Source: Paraconiothyrium sp. Pb-2020
Lineage: Eukaryota; Ascomycota; Dothideomycetes; Pleosporales; Didymosphaeriaceae
Assembly: GCA_022419385.1 (NCBI GenBank)
Contig: JAJUBI010000004.1
Location: 2,771,286-2,835,285 of the forward strand
Direction of reading: 5' to 3'
DNA: 64,000 nucleotides
Every line of letters starts with the position of its first letter. The first letter of the stretch is position 1. Shown here piece after piece: positions 34,557 to 45,703 of this stretch. A model generated the notes under the pieces. It searched no databases. It was not told where the DNA came from and saw only the letters and a program-made list of their open reading frames with translations. The position numbers and the translations under genes are program-made.

Positions 34557-36118
34557 CTAGACCTGGTAGGTGATGGTCTTCAATCGCAAAAACTCATCGA
34601 AGCCCCAGCTACCATTGAAGCGTCCCCACCCGCTCATCTTCGCCCCGCCGTGCGGCAGATTTGTCTCATCGTGGACTGTCATGGCGTTGATGTGAACAGC
34701 ACTACGTGTCTATTAGCTTCGCCGTTGCCTCAAACTTGTGACATAGCACTTACCCGCTTTCAATTTGCTTCGCGATACGTAATCCACGTCCAAGATTCTC
34801 CGTGAATACAGCACTGGTAAGACCGTACTCTGTGTCATTTGCAATCTCAACAGCCTCTTCCTCGCTCGAGATCTCGATGACGGAAACCGAAGGCCCGAAC
34901 GACTCTGTGTGATACAGCTCCATGTCCTTGTTCACGCCATCGACGATGATCGGTCGCATGCGTGTCTTGGAAGCCTCTTTGGTCTCAGGATGGGCCTCTT
35001 CCTTCTCGTGGTCGCCATGCACCACCTTCGCACCGGCCTTGACGGCTTCGGTAATGAGTCGTTTGTTTTTGTCCACGTTGGCTGGCTGCACCAAGATAGG
35101 CGCAGGCTTGTCGCCGCCAAAGATGCCTTCTGCCGCGCCCTTGAAAGCCTCAATAAACTTCGCCTTGATGTCTTTGTGCACGAGGATGCGCTCCGTAGCC
35201 ATGCAGATCTGGCCCGAGTGCAAGAACGAGCCGAGGGCGCACTGGGTCGCAGCCTTGTTCAAATCCGCATCATCTAGGATAATAGCAGATGCCTTGCCTC
35301 CAAGTTCCATGAGGACAGGCTTAAGGTTCTTGCCTGCTGTTGATGCGATGATGCGACCGACGGCTGTGGACCCGGTGAAGTTGACTTTCTTCACTGCCTG
35401 GTGCTCAATCAGTGCGGTTGTGATTTGTGCGGCATCTTCGGGGCGGTGGTAGAGGACATTAAGAGCCCCTGCGGGCAGACCGGCTTCGGTGAGGACGTTG
35501 CCAATGGCCCAGAAGCAGCGCGGGGAGAATTCGGAGCCCTTGAGGATGGTCGTGTTGCCGGCGGCGAGTGCGTAGAGAACTGAGCGGATACCGAGAATGT
35601 AGGGGGCGTTCCTGTCTGCTGTAAGTCTTTGCTAGTACCGGTAGCTTGGAGACCCTTTACCAAGGTGCTATGGCTAATACTACGCCGTACGGTTCCTTCA
35701 CAACCAGGGCGGCCGTGTTGTCGTCAGAACAAGTCGGAATGACTCCATTGATCCCGCTGCACCTGCCAGCGACATCCTTGAGCATCTCGGCACCAAGAGG
35801 CACATTGAAACCCGAGCTGAACGCTGCTGCGGACCCTGTCTCCTCCTCCATGTATCGTCCAAGCTCCTCTGCGCGTGACTTGAAGATCTCGGAGGCCTTG
35901 AGGAAGATGTCGCGGCGGGTGGCTGGCTTTGTTTTCGCCCAGGCCGGGAATGCGGCTTGGGCGGCATCAACGGCGCCCTTGACATCTTCGAGAGAAGCTG
36001 ATGAAGCGGACCATATCTGCTTGTGCGATCCGGGCGAGGTCACAGGGAAGGTGGTCTTAGTGGTGATCTCTTCGCCGTTTATGAGCAGCGGAACCGTGTA
36101 CGACGCGTCGGAACCCAT
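34557..36118 (-). CDS. Aldehyde dehydrogenase (salicylaldehyde/vanillin dehydrogenase-like)
   Basis: NAD(P)-dependent aldehyde dehydrogenase that oxidises an aldehyde to its acid, most like the salicylaldehyde/vanillin branch. Three exons: 36118-35661, 35611-34754 and 34701-34557, with introns of 49 and 52 bp. The product is 486 aa, normal for the family. The cofactor-binding site has VNFTGSTAVGR. The general base is Glu255 in LMELGGKASA, and the nucleophile is Cys289 in SGQICMATER, 34 residues later as usual. The late motif reads ESFGPSVSVIE. The final exon supplies AVHINAMTVHDETNLPHGG and the closing GFDEFLRLKTITYQV. The first intron splits the Trp codon of APWNAP. A role in aromatic aldehyde catabolism is inferred from similarity only. 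It lies alone, not in a catabolic cluster. Confidence 0.94.
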
Positions 36119-39032
36119 GTTGTTCTTCTAAAACACTCTCGAATACGGGAGTCGTGGACTTATCGTGCTGGATTCAGGCTGGGGGTGCTTAAGCTATGTA
36201 TATGCGGGGCGCGTATGCGGGGTTTCGAATGCGGCGCGTCTCGATTGCTGTGCTACCCGGGAGGATGAACATTGCAGGGGAGACCGCATCGCTAAATACG
36301 CCACTGCTCGGGCAGCTACAACCGCATCGTGAAGACGGCAGTTGAAAATCGGGTCGGCTTGTGGAGATGTGAAGGCATGCTAATCCCCGCGGCGAGCTCT
36401 GGCGCGGAGCCTTTCCGTCTTCAACTAGCGCGACATTGGACGACAACAAGCGAGACGTCGAACATGACTTTTGCATTGAGATCGACGTGAAAATCTTCGC
36501 CGAATGCCTTCATCTAGAATATGGGTTCGAGCTTGAATAGAGTATTCATCTGGTGTGAGGGTGATTCCTGCTACTTCGTTCAAGATTACTTACTGTACAA
36601 CACTAGCGGTTGCTGTACGTCGTACGGCAGCCCGTCCAGTCGCTAATTACGACAGCGATGAGACATGTGCCCTCTTCACCATGCATTACTCTCCCAATGA
36701 AGAAGCATATTGTACGAAGTGTGGCTGACTGTGCGCAGCCGTGACTTGATCTCAGGTTACATCATAGATGTACGACAGCTTGTTAGAGCCTGTTTACTCG
36801 CAAAATTAGTCAAAGACAACTATTTAAGCGGGAAAGGGGGCTCGAAGAAGATGGGGTGAGTACCCATTCAGGTAAAAAATTCACAAACAGCGCAGTTGGT
36901 CGATTGTGGGCGTATGAAAAGCTATTGTACTAACACGCTCTTCCTATCATACTCATACCTCAGCCACGTCTTGTCACTTACCATGCAGTCCACCACCAAG
37001 CACAAGCACCAATACTAGCCCCTACCCCGCGATGTACAATGGCCGACTCCAAACGTTGGTTTGACCTGATGTCCCTTCTAGTGCTCTGAAAGTAGATGTC
37101 AGAATCAACACTGTTGGCAGGCAAACTTGTGCCGTGTCATTCCTCCACTTTTGACCCTAGAATCAGTATCCACAAGCTCAAACTAGTATCACTACTGCCC
37201 GTAGGCGAAACCAGCGAGAGCAGTGTTTGTCATGTTCAGGTCCACCTGGCAATGAGATTCGCCTCCCCCCGGCTAACTTGGAACCACTGCCTGGAGGTAG
37301 ACCCGACAACTCTGCATGTAAATAGATATCAGTACTATGGTCGGTTCGATGTGGTCTCTTGCGATTGCGCCGGTGGGTGCAGAGGGGCTGCAAGAGGGGA
37401 GGAAATGGTGTTATATAGACCATACATGGTGCGTGCACAGAATTCGAGGCGCGGAAAGGCAGCAGCGCAACAATGGCATAAATTGTGGGCGAAAGACATG
37501 TCATATATACCACGCTTGGATTTCGTGTCCAGCGAGGTGTGAGGTGGATGTCAATGAGGTTTGACTAGCTTAGCGCTCTGGGAAGAATGTGCGAGCATTG
37601 TGTAGACACAAAAGTGGATACCAGTGCAAGGCCATCTCGCAAGTCTTGCCGTATCGAAAACGTACGAACAAGTTCCAGGATGGCCGGCTGCGCAGTTTCA
37701 GCGATGCGAAGCTTGAGCTGTTGAAGTACTGCTGTTTGTGTATGCACTGAAACCCGATTAATGTGCCTCTTCTGTCAGACCTCCGGGTCATCCCGTAAGA
37801 GGCCCCTCAGCCAGTGTCGACATCAGGGAACATTGCTTATCAGTAGCTTCCATCCTCCAACACCAGGGCCAACGTATGCACGGAAATTCCCCGCACGACG
37901 TGACAGACGCGAGGCTATTGATGATACCGCTGTATAATAAGCGGATGTGGACGAGCTGTAAACTCGATTGGTAGAAGATTGGAGTAGTACCTGCGACTGA
38001 GCTGGTGTAAAGGGATGCCGATACTGGTAACGTCATCGATCGCGCTATGCAGGCAGATGCAAAGGTTGATCGAGTGCCATCTGTTCCTTATGATAGCTTT
38101 CGAACGTGCGTATGTCGATTTGGATGCAATCTGTGCCAAGGATTTTTCATATTGCAATGTCTCTCGCATACACGTCAGCGTCGGACATGCAGTATGGTTT
38201 GATCAATTCAGACCCCCATCGTGGCTCGAGTTACCCTGGGATGGCCCATCCAACGGTCGATTGTTCAACGCTTTTCTAGCAAGCCCCTAGTTGATCCTGG
38301 GAGCTCCTTCCAGATTCGAGCAGTTGATTCCGCTCCGTATCCCAGCCATTGTACGACGGCATCATCTGGATGTAGCTTTTCGCTTGCGCTCAAGCACTCC
38401 CGGATCGAGCAACGGTGAGGGAGTCAATAAAGGGTTGAATTGGGTCACTGCACCTGGATCAGCCCATTGATTGAGATAGATATGCGTTGGTAAGATGACC
38501 TGTTCGACGATTCTGGTCCACGCTGAAGGATAGATCACCCCGTGCTGCGCTGCTCTCGGTCATTGAAGATGACGTCATTGGCTCTGATGCGGGCTTCAGA
38601 GGCCCTTTGGCGAGCATTGTGGTATTCTCTCGCCAACAGCTGCTTTAAAGCTCAGTAGCTGATTGTAATTGAGGGTTTTGACTTGGTTCACGAGAGGTTA
38701 CAAAGTGGAACATGGTGGGCGGCATCGGGCCGTATCCGCACCCCACCTCGCTAGCTGGATTCGACTACGCGGATGCACCTGGAATCCCATGCCTCTGCAT
38801 CTCGCTCGCGAAAAGAAGCCATAGAGCTGGGATTGTCAAGCCCCGCATGTTCTGCCGCACATGGGAGATACCATTACCAATCGCTTTCACGCAGACATGG
38901 GGAGTGGGCTGATTGAGGAATCACCTCCGACGAGGGGTTTGCGTAGTATATGCCGGTATCTTAAGGTGTCACATTCGCCAGCAGGTGTCACGGACTTTTT
39001 TCTTCGTCATTTCTACCTTGCGCTTCGAGACC
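36119..39032. other. 2.9-kb region without a supportable gene
   Basis: The largest frame is 148 codons at 37096-37542 (plus). It overlaps a 111-codon frame on the other strand and has no recognisable domain. No transposon, RNA gene or array was seen. The ends should hold the promoter of the aldehyde dehydrogenase gene and that of the P450. Confidence 0.45.
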
Positions 39033-40862
39033 ATGTTGTCGGCGTTCTCGATTTCGTCTTTTTCGCTCTCGGACCTATTTGTTTATGCTGCTGTTGCTCT
39101 CGTGCTCTATGTAAGATCTCTTCCATGCTCCTTATCGAATGACAGATGACTCAGAATGTGTGCCGATAGGTAGTCACTTTGTGTGCATATCGCGTTTTCT
39201 TCCATCCGCTCGCGCAGTATCCTGGTCCGCTTAGCTACAAGCTTAGCGGTTGGCCGCTTGTGTGGCAAGCATACAAAGGTGATCGACACATATGGCACCT
39301 TCTCGATCATGAGAGATATGGTATGTATCGTCGTCTTGGAAGACATCACAGCGTCGCTTTCTGCTTTTGTCCCTCATTTATTGATCAATCCGCAGGCCCA
39401 ATCGTACGCATAGCGCCCAATACACTCTCCTTCAACACCACGTCCGCACTCAATGCTATTTACGGCACGCGGACAGCAAACGTAAAGAAGGGCGAGTGGT
39501 ACAAAACTTTTGATATCGCAGCCGGTACATACAGTAGCTTCACCGAGACAGACAGGGAAAAGCACTCCATCAAACGCCGATGGATGACACCAGCTTTCTC
39601 AACTGAGTCCATCAAGGCGAATGAACCGATCCTCATCGATATCATTGAGCGATTTTGCGAGTCTCTGAAACCAAAGGGAGACGGGTGGGGGGAGAAGTGG
39701 AACGCCCACCAGATGTCCGTCTATCTTGGCTTCGATTTGATGGGTGCATTGGTGTTCGGGAGTGACTTCAAGAGCGTGCAAGAGGAAAGGAACAGGGACC
39801 TTGCGGACTGCGTACTGCCGGCACAGAAGTTGCTTTACTGGGTAGGCTCTCTTTTTCTTGCATGTGGCGGTCACACTGATCAAAACTTCGTAGCTTTCCT
39901 ACCTCCCTGTGGCCTTCCTCGTGCGCCCATTCCTCCGCTCGCAGTTCTTCGAGATGGTTGGCGGAAAGCCAGTCCAAGACAACAATCGTTTGATCGACTA
40001 CGGGAAAGCTCAAGTCCAGGCTCGTCGAAGTGACGAAGGGAACGAGAAATGCTTCCGCGACGCCAGAGACTTCCTGTCGAGGCTTGCTTACAACGACGAC
40101 AAGAAATCAGGGTGGCGTCCAACTGACCTAGACTTAGATACAGAGTCCCTCAACATGATTATAGCCGGTGCAGATCCGTTTAGCCAGGTATTTACGGGTG
40201 CGATATTCTACTTAGTCCACAATCCGGAATGTCTAAAGAAAGCAATCGAGGAAGTCCGGTATGCCAAACCTCCACCTATTCCTACTACATCTCTAATCTG
40301 TCCTAGCTCAACATTCGCATCCTCCTCAGAAATCATCGGCGGCCCTCAATTAAACTCTTGCACCTACCTCTCCGCCACCATCGAGGAATCCCTCCGCCGC
40401 CTTGCCCCCGTCCCTTCTCACGTTCCTCGCGTCGTTCTTTCCGGAGGCATGACAATCGACACCCACTACCTCCCCGCTGGCACTGTTGTTGGCGTCCCGC
40501 AATATGCAGTCCACCACAACCCCGATTACTACTCATCCCCCTTCACATTCTCGCCCGAGCGCTGGATCCCCTCGCCTGAAAACCCGCAGTCCGCTATTGA
40601 CGAGATGAGGAAGGCTTTCGAGCCATTTGGACTAGGCATCAGAGGATGTATAGGCAAAAATTTGGGGTATTTACAGTTGAGACTGAGTCTGGCGCACTTT
40701 TTGTGGAGATTTGATGTTAGGGAATGTGAGGAGGAGCAGGGCCTCGGAGCAGGGAGAAAAGGATTAGGTATTGGGAGGGAAAGAGAGGACGAGTACCAGC
40801 TGTGGGATGCGCTGGGGGCTGTTAGAGATGGGCCGGTGGTGGAGGTCAGGAGAGCGCATTGA
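39033..40862 (+). CDS. Cytochrome P450 monooxygenase
   Basis: Microsomal cytochrome P450 of a fungal benzoate-hydroxylase-like group. Substrate unknown. Five exons: 39033-39110, 39170-39320, 39396-39841, 39894-40258 and 40307-40862. Introns are 59, 75, 52 and 48 bp. The product is 531 aa. The N-terminal anchor is LFVYAAVALVLYVVTLCAYR, followed by a proline hinge FFHPLAQYPGPL. The K-helix motif is EESLR (Glu374, Arg377), then FSPERW, and the heme loop is FEPFGLGIRGCIGKNLG with ligand Cys461. The I-helix motif is odd: AGADPFS at residues 316-322 replaces the usual (A/G)Gx(D/E)T(T/S). Two introns (75 and 48 bp) are multiples of three without stops, so an unspliced reading gives a longer false protein. 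The gene is convergent with the alkaline phosphatase gene. Confidence 0.92.
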
Positions 40863-41224
40863 AGGCAGTTTGATATGGGGTTTCCTTGGCCACGTTGGGG
40901 GGGCTAGTTGAACTGGGCGAAGGAGACAGAAAAGTAAAGGACAAGGGCAGGAAGTTGGGGAAGAGGGACGAAGTCAGGCGTATGATGGGTTAGACAGCGT
41001 TGTAATCGCGAAAGAAGGAGGAGCGAAGGACGTGAAAGGAGGGTCATGTGCGGTGGGACTGCGCAAGTCTTTGTTGTGGACTTGATTGGAAAGACAGTGC
41101 ACAAGAATGGTGATAGATGAACAATAAATCAATCCTAAAAGGTCGAGGGTTTGCTAACCCGGTATCATGCTCTAGCTCCATCCTCAAACGCCGGAAATGC
41201 TTGCACAATCTAATCAACGTTGGA
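40863..41224. other. Convergent spacer, P450 / alkaline phosphatase
   Basis: 362 bp between two 3' ends. No gene is seen. It should hold the 3' untranslated regions and polyadenylation signals of both genes. Confidence 0.55.
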
Positions 41225-43058
41225 CTAATGCCCGCAGCCGCACTCTTCCCCATGCACAACGCCCCGCTTCTTGAAGTCCCCGCTGTAACTCGCCAAGTGC
41301 GTCTGTCCATCTAGCCTCTCGCCATCCTCAGGCACCTTCCCCATCCAGTCGCTGCCCTTGTCAAGCATCTTAAGCTCCTTGTCCTTCTTCTTGAGTTCCT
41401 TCGTCACAGCCTCCACATCAACACCAAGATAATTCCTCAAGAACTCGCCGACCTCAGTATTCTCGTGGTTACCGACAAGTGGCAACGCAGCCTCGGGGTC
41501 GGAAGCGTAGATATTTACATCTGCGGCCGAGTGGCCATGAGTCGACCAACCAGACTGCGAGCGGCGAGAGATCATGTCTGCGTAGCGGTAGAGCGCTGAG
41601 GCAGGGTCGTTCGCAATGTTTGAGACTTCGTCATCGCTATAATCTTTGATCCCGAGGCCTTGCTCAATAGAGTTGGACACGAAAGTCTTGCGCGCGCTAT
41701 CGTCGGGGTGGTTATTGAAGTAGCCCATGTATTCGGCGGCGAGGCGCTCTGCAGAGTGGGTTGCATTGGCGAGAGCACCGGGAAACCAGACGTATTCGGG
41801 GTAGGCTACGTGGAGTTCTGTGATAAGATTAGTATGAGTATTGGGAATGGTAAGGAAGGGTGAATGGCTTACGACGAGCAGTAGCAAGACCGCCGGTCTC
41901 GTGATCGGAGGTGGAAACCATGACACCTTCAGTCTCGTCATGCTTGAGGAAGTCAAGCACACTGGTCATTGCCTTGTCGTAGGCGAGCACCTCGTGGACC
42001 TGAGCGGCGGGGTCATTGTGGTGGCCAGCGTGATCGATGCGGGATCCTTCAACCATCAGGAAGAAGCCCTTGTCACTGTTTCTGGTCGCCTCACTAAGTG
42101 CTTTGAGGGCAACTTCTGCCATCTCATGAAGTGAGGGGTAGACATCAGTTTCGTTCCGACGGTCGATCTCATATGGGATGTCTGTTTCAGCGAAGAGTCC
42201 GAGCATGGGAAAGTCGAGACCACTACCGCCTTTTAGGTCGTCGAAGGCTTTGCGGTTGTCGATATAATTAAAGCCATTATTCTTTGCCAATTCGACTATG
42301 TCCTTGTTGTCCCCTCTGCATGAGTGGTCCGCCGAGTTGGGCAAGAAATGGCAGCGTCCACCGCCGAACATCAAGTCGACAACGCGGCCTAGTGGGTAGT
42401 CTCCAACCATCTGCTCCGCGATACGGTCTTCTTCTCCACGCTGATGCACATGGGCCGCGAAACATGCCGGTGTGGCGTCGGTAATTCTAGTAGTGACCAC
42501 CAAGCCCGTCATATATCCCGCCTTTTTCGCCGCCTCCAGCACGGTACCGCATGGCTCATGATCTGGAGTCACGGAGATAGCACCGTTATAGCTCTTCATG
42601 GCACAGGAAAAGGCTGTCGCACCAGCCGCCGAGTCGGTAATTAGCGACGAACTCGATCGTGTGCGCGACTGCCCGATCAGGTGCTGATCAATGACCAATT
42701 GTTCACTCCACGGCGCACCGTTCTGAAACTGCATGAAGCTCCTCGTCAGACTCAGACTCGTCGGGCCCATGCCATCCGACACCATGAAAATCAGGTTGCG
42801 CTTGCCGCTCGGGCTCTTGTAGTTGTGCTTCGAATCTTGCGATTTCTGGTAAAAGACAGCGAGGACGATAACGAATGCTGTTGCGACGACGGCCCAGACA
42901 AAGAGGCCGACTTCTCGCCAGAATGCCCAAGGTCTCCTGCCATCGCTGCTGCGCTTTGTAGGATGCCCGGTAAGTAGAGCATCTTCTTCGGCGATGTCGC
43001 GGTCGTTCGAGGCCTCGGAGGAGTTGCGGCTGGCGAGGAGAGGCCGGTCGACGGCCAT
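41225..43058 (-). CDS. PHO8: Vacuolar repressible alkaline phosphatase (PHO8-like)
   Basis: Zinc/magnesium alkaline phosphatase that removes phosphate from small substrates, probably in the vacuole. Exon 1 is 43058-41873. The intron is 41872-41818 (55 bp, GTAAGC...TCACAG). Exon 2 is 41817-41225. The product is 592 aa. A single membrane anchor (VGLFVWAVVATAFVIVLAVF, near residues 50-69) follows a cytoplasmic tail with LLTGHP, the type II layout of yeast Pho8. Metal site one starts at FMVSDGMGPTS. The phosphorylated serine is Ser143 in LITDSAAGATAFSCAMKSYN. Metal ligands recur in EGSRIDHAGHHND and STSDHETGGLA. The splice completes TARQLHVAYPEYVW. The C-terminus ends in HGEECGCGH. Confidence 0.95.
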
Positions 43059-43838
43059 GATGAAGGCTGAAACTGCGAATGTGCTCCCTGAACGCTACAA
43101 TACTCTAAGGAGGGTCGGAATAGGAGAAAAGAATGTCTGTATGTTCCTGTTGGAGGCCCCGTGGCTTGCGACGTCAGCCATCAACCGTTCCGAAACGGGT
43201 TGGGTCGATCACGCTTGGCAGCCTACGCCTCGGCGAATCCGTCAGCTGCATGCTGGGCGTGACCACCCGCCTTCCAACATCTGACCTCAGATGAACACGG
43301 TCAGGGCAAATATAAACGGTTTATAGAGCGTGCACTCCTTTAAGCATACCCTACTGTTGCCGCATACTGGCAGTTCTCTAGCATATCCTACTTTGGCCAC
43401 CTGCAGCCAGCCTTGGCGCATCCTGAGGTACTCACCCGAATATGGCTCCTGCGGGCCTGTCTGATCATTGCTATGTATTTAAAAGAGGACTCGCATCCCC
43501 TGTGGCAGTCTACAAACATCGTGAACATCTCTTAGCCAATTGTCCACTTAACAGAACAACACGTGTCCGGAGGTGCCATGGGGTACTACACCGTCCCTTT
43601 ACCTGGCTGTGGTGCCTTCCATTGGTACATGGGCTCAACACAGCCATAACGCACCGCTTTGTCTGTCAAACCATGTAAATTAACATCATCTAATAATTGC
43701 GGGATGCGGGAAATCTACATGTTTACTCAACTCAGCAGTATAGCTGCCCTCGACATTTGTTAGAGGATACTGCATTGATTCTATCTACCGTAGGCGGTCA
43801 ACGAAATGCCTTATCGTTAACCCTGCCGCAACCCGTCA
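43059..43838. other. Upstream region of the alkaline phosphatase gene
   Basis: 780 bp with no supportable gene. It lies between the phosphatase start and the 3' end of the next minus-strand gene. No Pho4-type site was confidently identified. Confidence 0.5.
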
Positions 43839-44949
43839 TCAAGGTACCAAACACTCCAGCAACACCTCGCTCCACCTCGCGCTCTCCACCGAACTCGATC
43901 TATCCCTCTTTGCATGACTCTCATCGCTCACACTAACTCTTGCTCTCTTTCTCCCACCTTCTGCACTCCTACCACTATACCGGATAGCTGTACTCTGCGC
44001 CTCTCGCTGCTCATGTCCAATCACGAGCCTCTGAATCTCCTCGCTCCCATCTGTTGATGTCACTTTCTGCCCGCTCGACTTGTTCTCCTGCCCAATCCCA
44101 AATGTAATCACCTCCAATGCCCGGACAGCCATATGCCACAAATGCACACCAAGCAATATAACACAGAGCGCTATATCGAATCCACCTGAGACATACATGT
44201 CCGTGCAGATTCTCCGGCATCTCTCCAGCACGCTCATGCTGGTATTCAATGGGTCCATAAAGTTCTCGGGATAAGGTGAGGTGTAGGTGGAGCAGTCGTC
44301 CCAATTTATGCTGAGCAGCTTGAAGAAGGCAGTGATATGGATAATAAGGAAGATGGAGATGGTAATATCGTATATAGTTATGAGGGAAAGGCGGAGAGGT
44401 GGCGGGAAGACGGGCCTTAGGAGGGGGTGGTGGGTTTCTGGGGTCCGTGTGGGGAGGGGGACAATGGGTGCAGAAGGCGGTTTGGAGGCGGCATCACTAG
44501 CGGAGGGGTGAACGCACACGGATGTGAATGCGCGATGTCGTCGTACTTGGGGCTTGGATGTGTTTGGAATGTGACCTTCTTGGCCCCTTTCGAACCGACG
44601 TCCGTGGTAGTAGTCCAATGCAAGAAGCGCATGTATGCAGTCGAGTGGTATCTGAGTCCCGCGTCAGTATCACCATCTTAGAATTGACCGCCGTTTCGCA
44701 TCAACCGAAACCTACCAGAGCAAATAAGAAACCCCACAGCCACCCTCTTCCACCGGTAAACTGCGTCTTACGAAACGTTTCCTCCCAGTCGTCCGGCATG
44801 CCGTAGTCGTCGAGAACATTTACGCTGAAGACATGCCAAATGAGGGAGGGAAGAATAATCAATGCCACGATGAGGTGGACACTGTAAGATGTAAGGTGTA
44901 TCTCAAGGCGGTCTGTAATTGGGTATCGCTCTCGGAGTGGCGCAAGCAT
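43839..44949 (-). CDS. Four-helix integral membrane protein, unknown function
   Basis: Predicted membrane protein of 348 aa that I do not recognise. Exon 1 is 44949-44716. The intron is 44715-44652 (64 bp, GTAGGT...CTCAG). Exon 2 is 44651-43839. Hydrophobic segments: VHLIVALIILPSLIWHVFSV; one formed across the splice, GWLWGFLFAL plus IPLDCIHALLAL; SLITIYDITISIFLIIHITA; and ALCVILLGVHLWHMAVRALE. The splice building a continuous membrane helix is good support for the intron. Between helices 2 and 3 is a basic and proline-rich loop. The C-terminus is hydrophilic, Ser/Arg/Glu-rich and probably cytosolic. The start ATG at 44949 is the first in frame. Upstream sequence stays open to a GTG at 45057, so an earlier exon is possible. 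Confidence 0.65.
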
Positions 44950-45703
44950 GATGGGCGCCGGAGAAGGGTATGCTTTGAGATTTGACCGGGTAAAGAAGAT
45001 GGCATATTCGATCCTTAGGGTTGACTGCAGAGGCCATGGCGCGGTTAAGGCAGGCACGCTTCTTGCTGTTGATGTAGGCGCGAAAACTGAAGAAGGTGCA
45101 AAAGCTTGGGGAAAGCAATGTCGACCTGCATATCTCTGATATTAATACCTACAATGACTCCCATCGAATGGGACTGCAACTTCTGGACTATTCGTACATG
45201 GGATCTCGATAAATATATCTCACTCGTCGTTTCCAACCGCGTAGAACAACAGGCCTTTCTCTTCATCTCTACACAACCGAACTTTCCCTGTCGTGGACCC
45301 TATGAACATTTCGCATCGATCTGTATTCACACCATCCTCCTCTCCTAAAGCCGTCCCCATTGTCTGTATGAAGTACAAGTTGAGACCACAATTCGAGGAT
45401 CAACACATCGCCTAGGCGCCTGAACGCCTCGCTAAAAGATCCAAAGCATACCCAAAAGCAACAAAGAGTAGAAAACAGGAAACGACCGGAACCGTGGGTA
45501 TAAAAAGGGTACCGGTGCCAAGAATATAAGATAAGGAAAATAATGTGAGTACAGTCAAGCTATCCCGATCAGCATCAACCACAGGGATCGACATATTTTG
45601 GCTGTAGAGCTCCTCATTCTCATCTTTGAAAGATTTGCGCGGAAGAAGATTCCGAAACATCATGTTCATACAGAGAAGTCGGGCCCGGCAACGAAGGATC
45701 CCT
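44950..45703. other. Spacer between two minus-strand genes
   Basis: 754 bp holding the 3' flank of the Leu3-like gene and the promoter of the membrane protein. Short frames lack support. Confidence 0.5.

Noticed and set aside
37096..37542. 148-codon frame on the plus strand
   Set aside because: It overlaps a similar frame on the opposite strand and has no domain, splice context or signal peptide.
40259..40306. P450 reading through this segment as coding
   Set aside because: It is open and in frame, but it has GTATGC...CCTAG ends. Removing it joins EEVR to STFASSSEIIGGPQ, as in related P450s.
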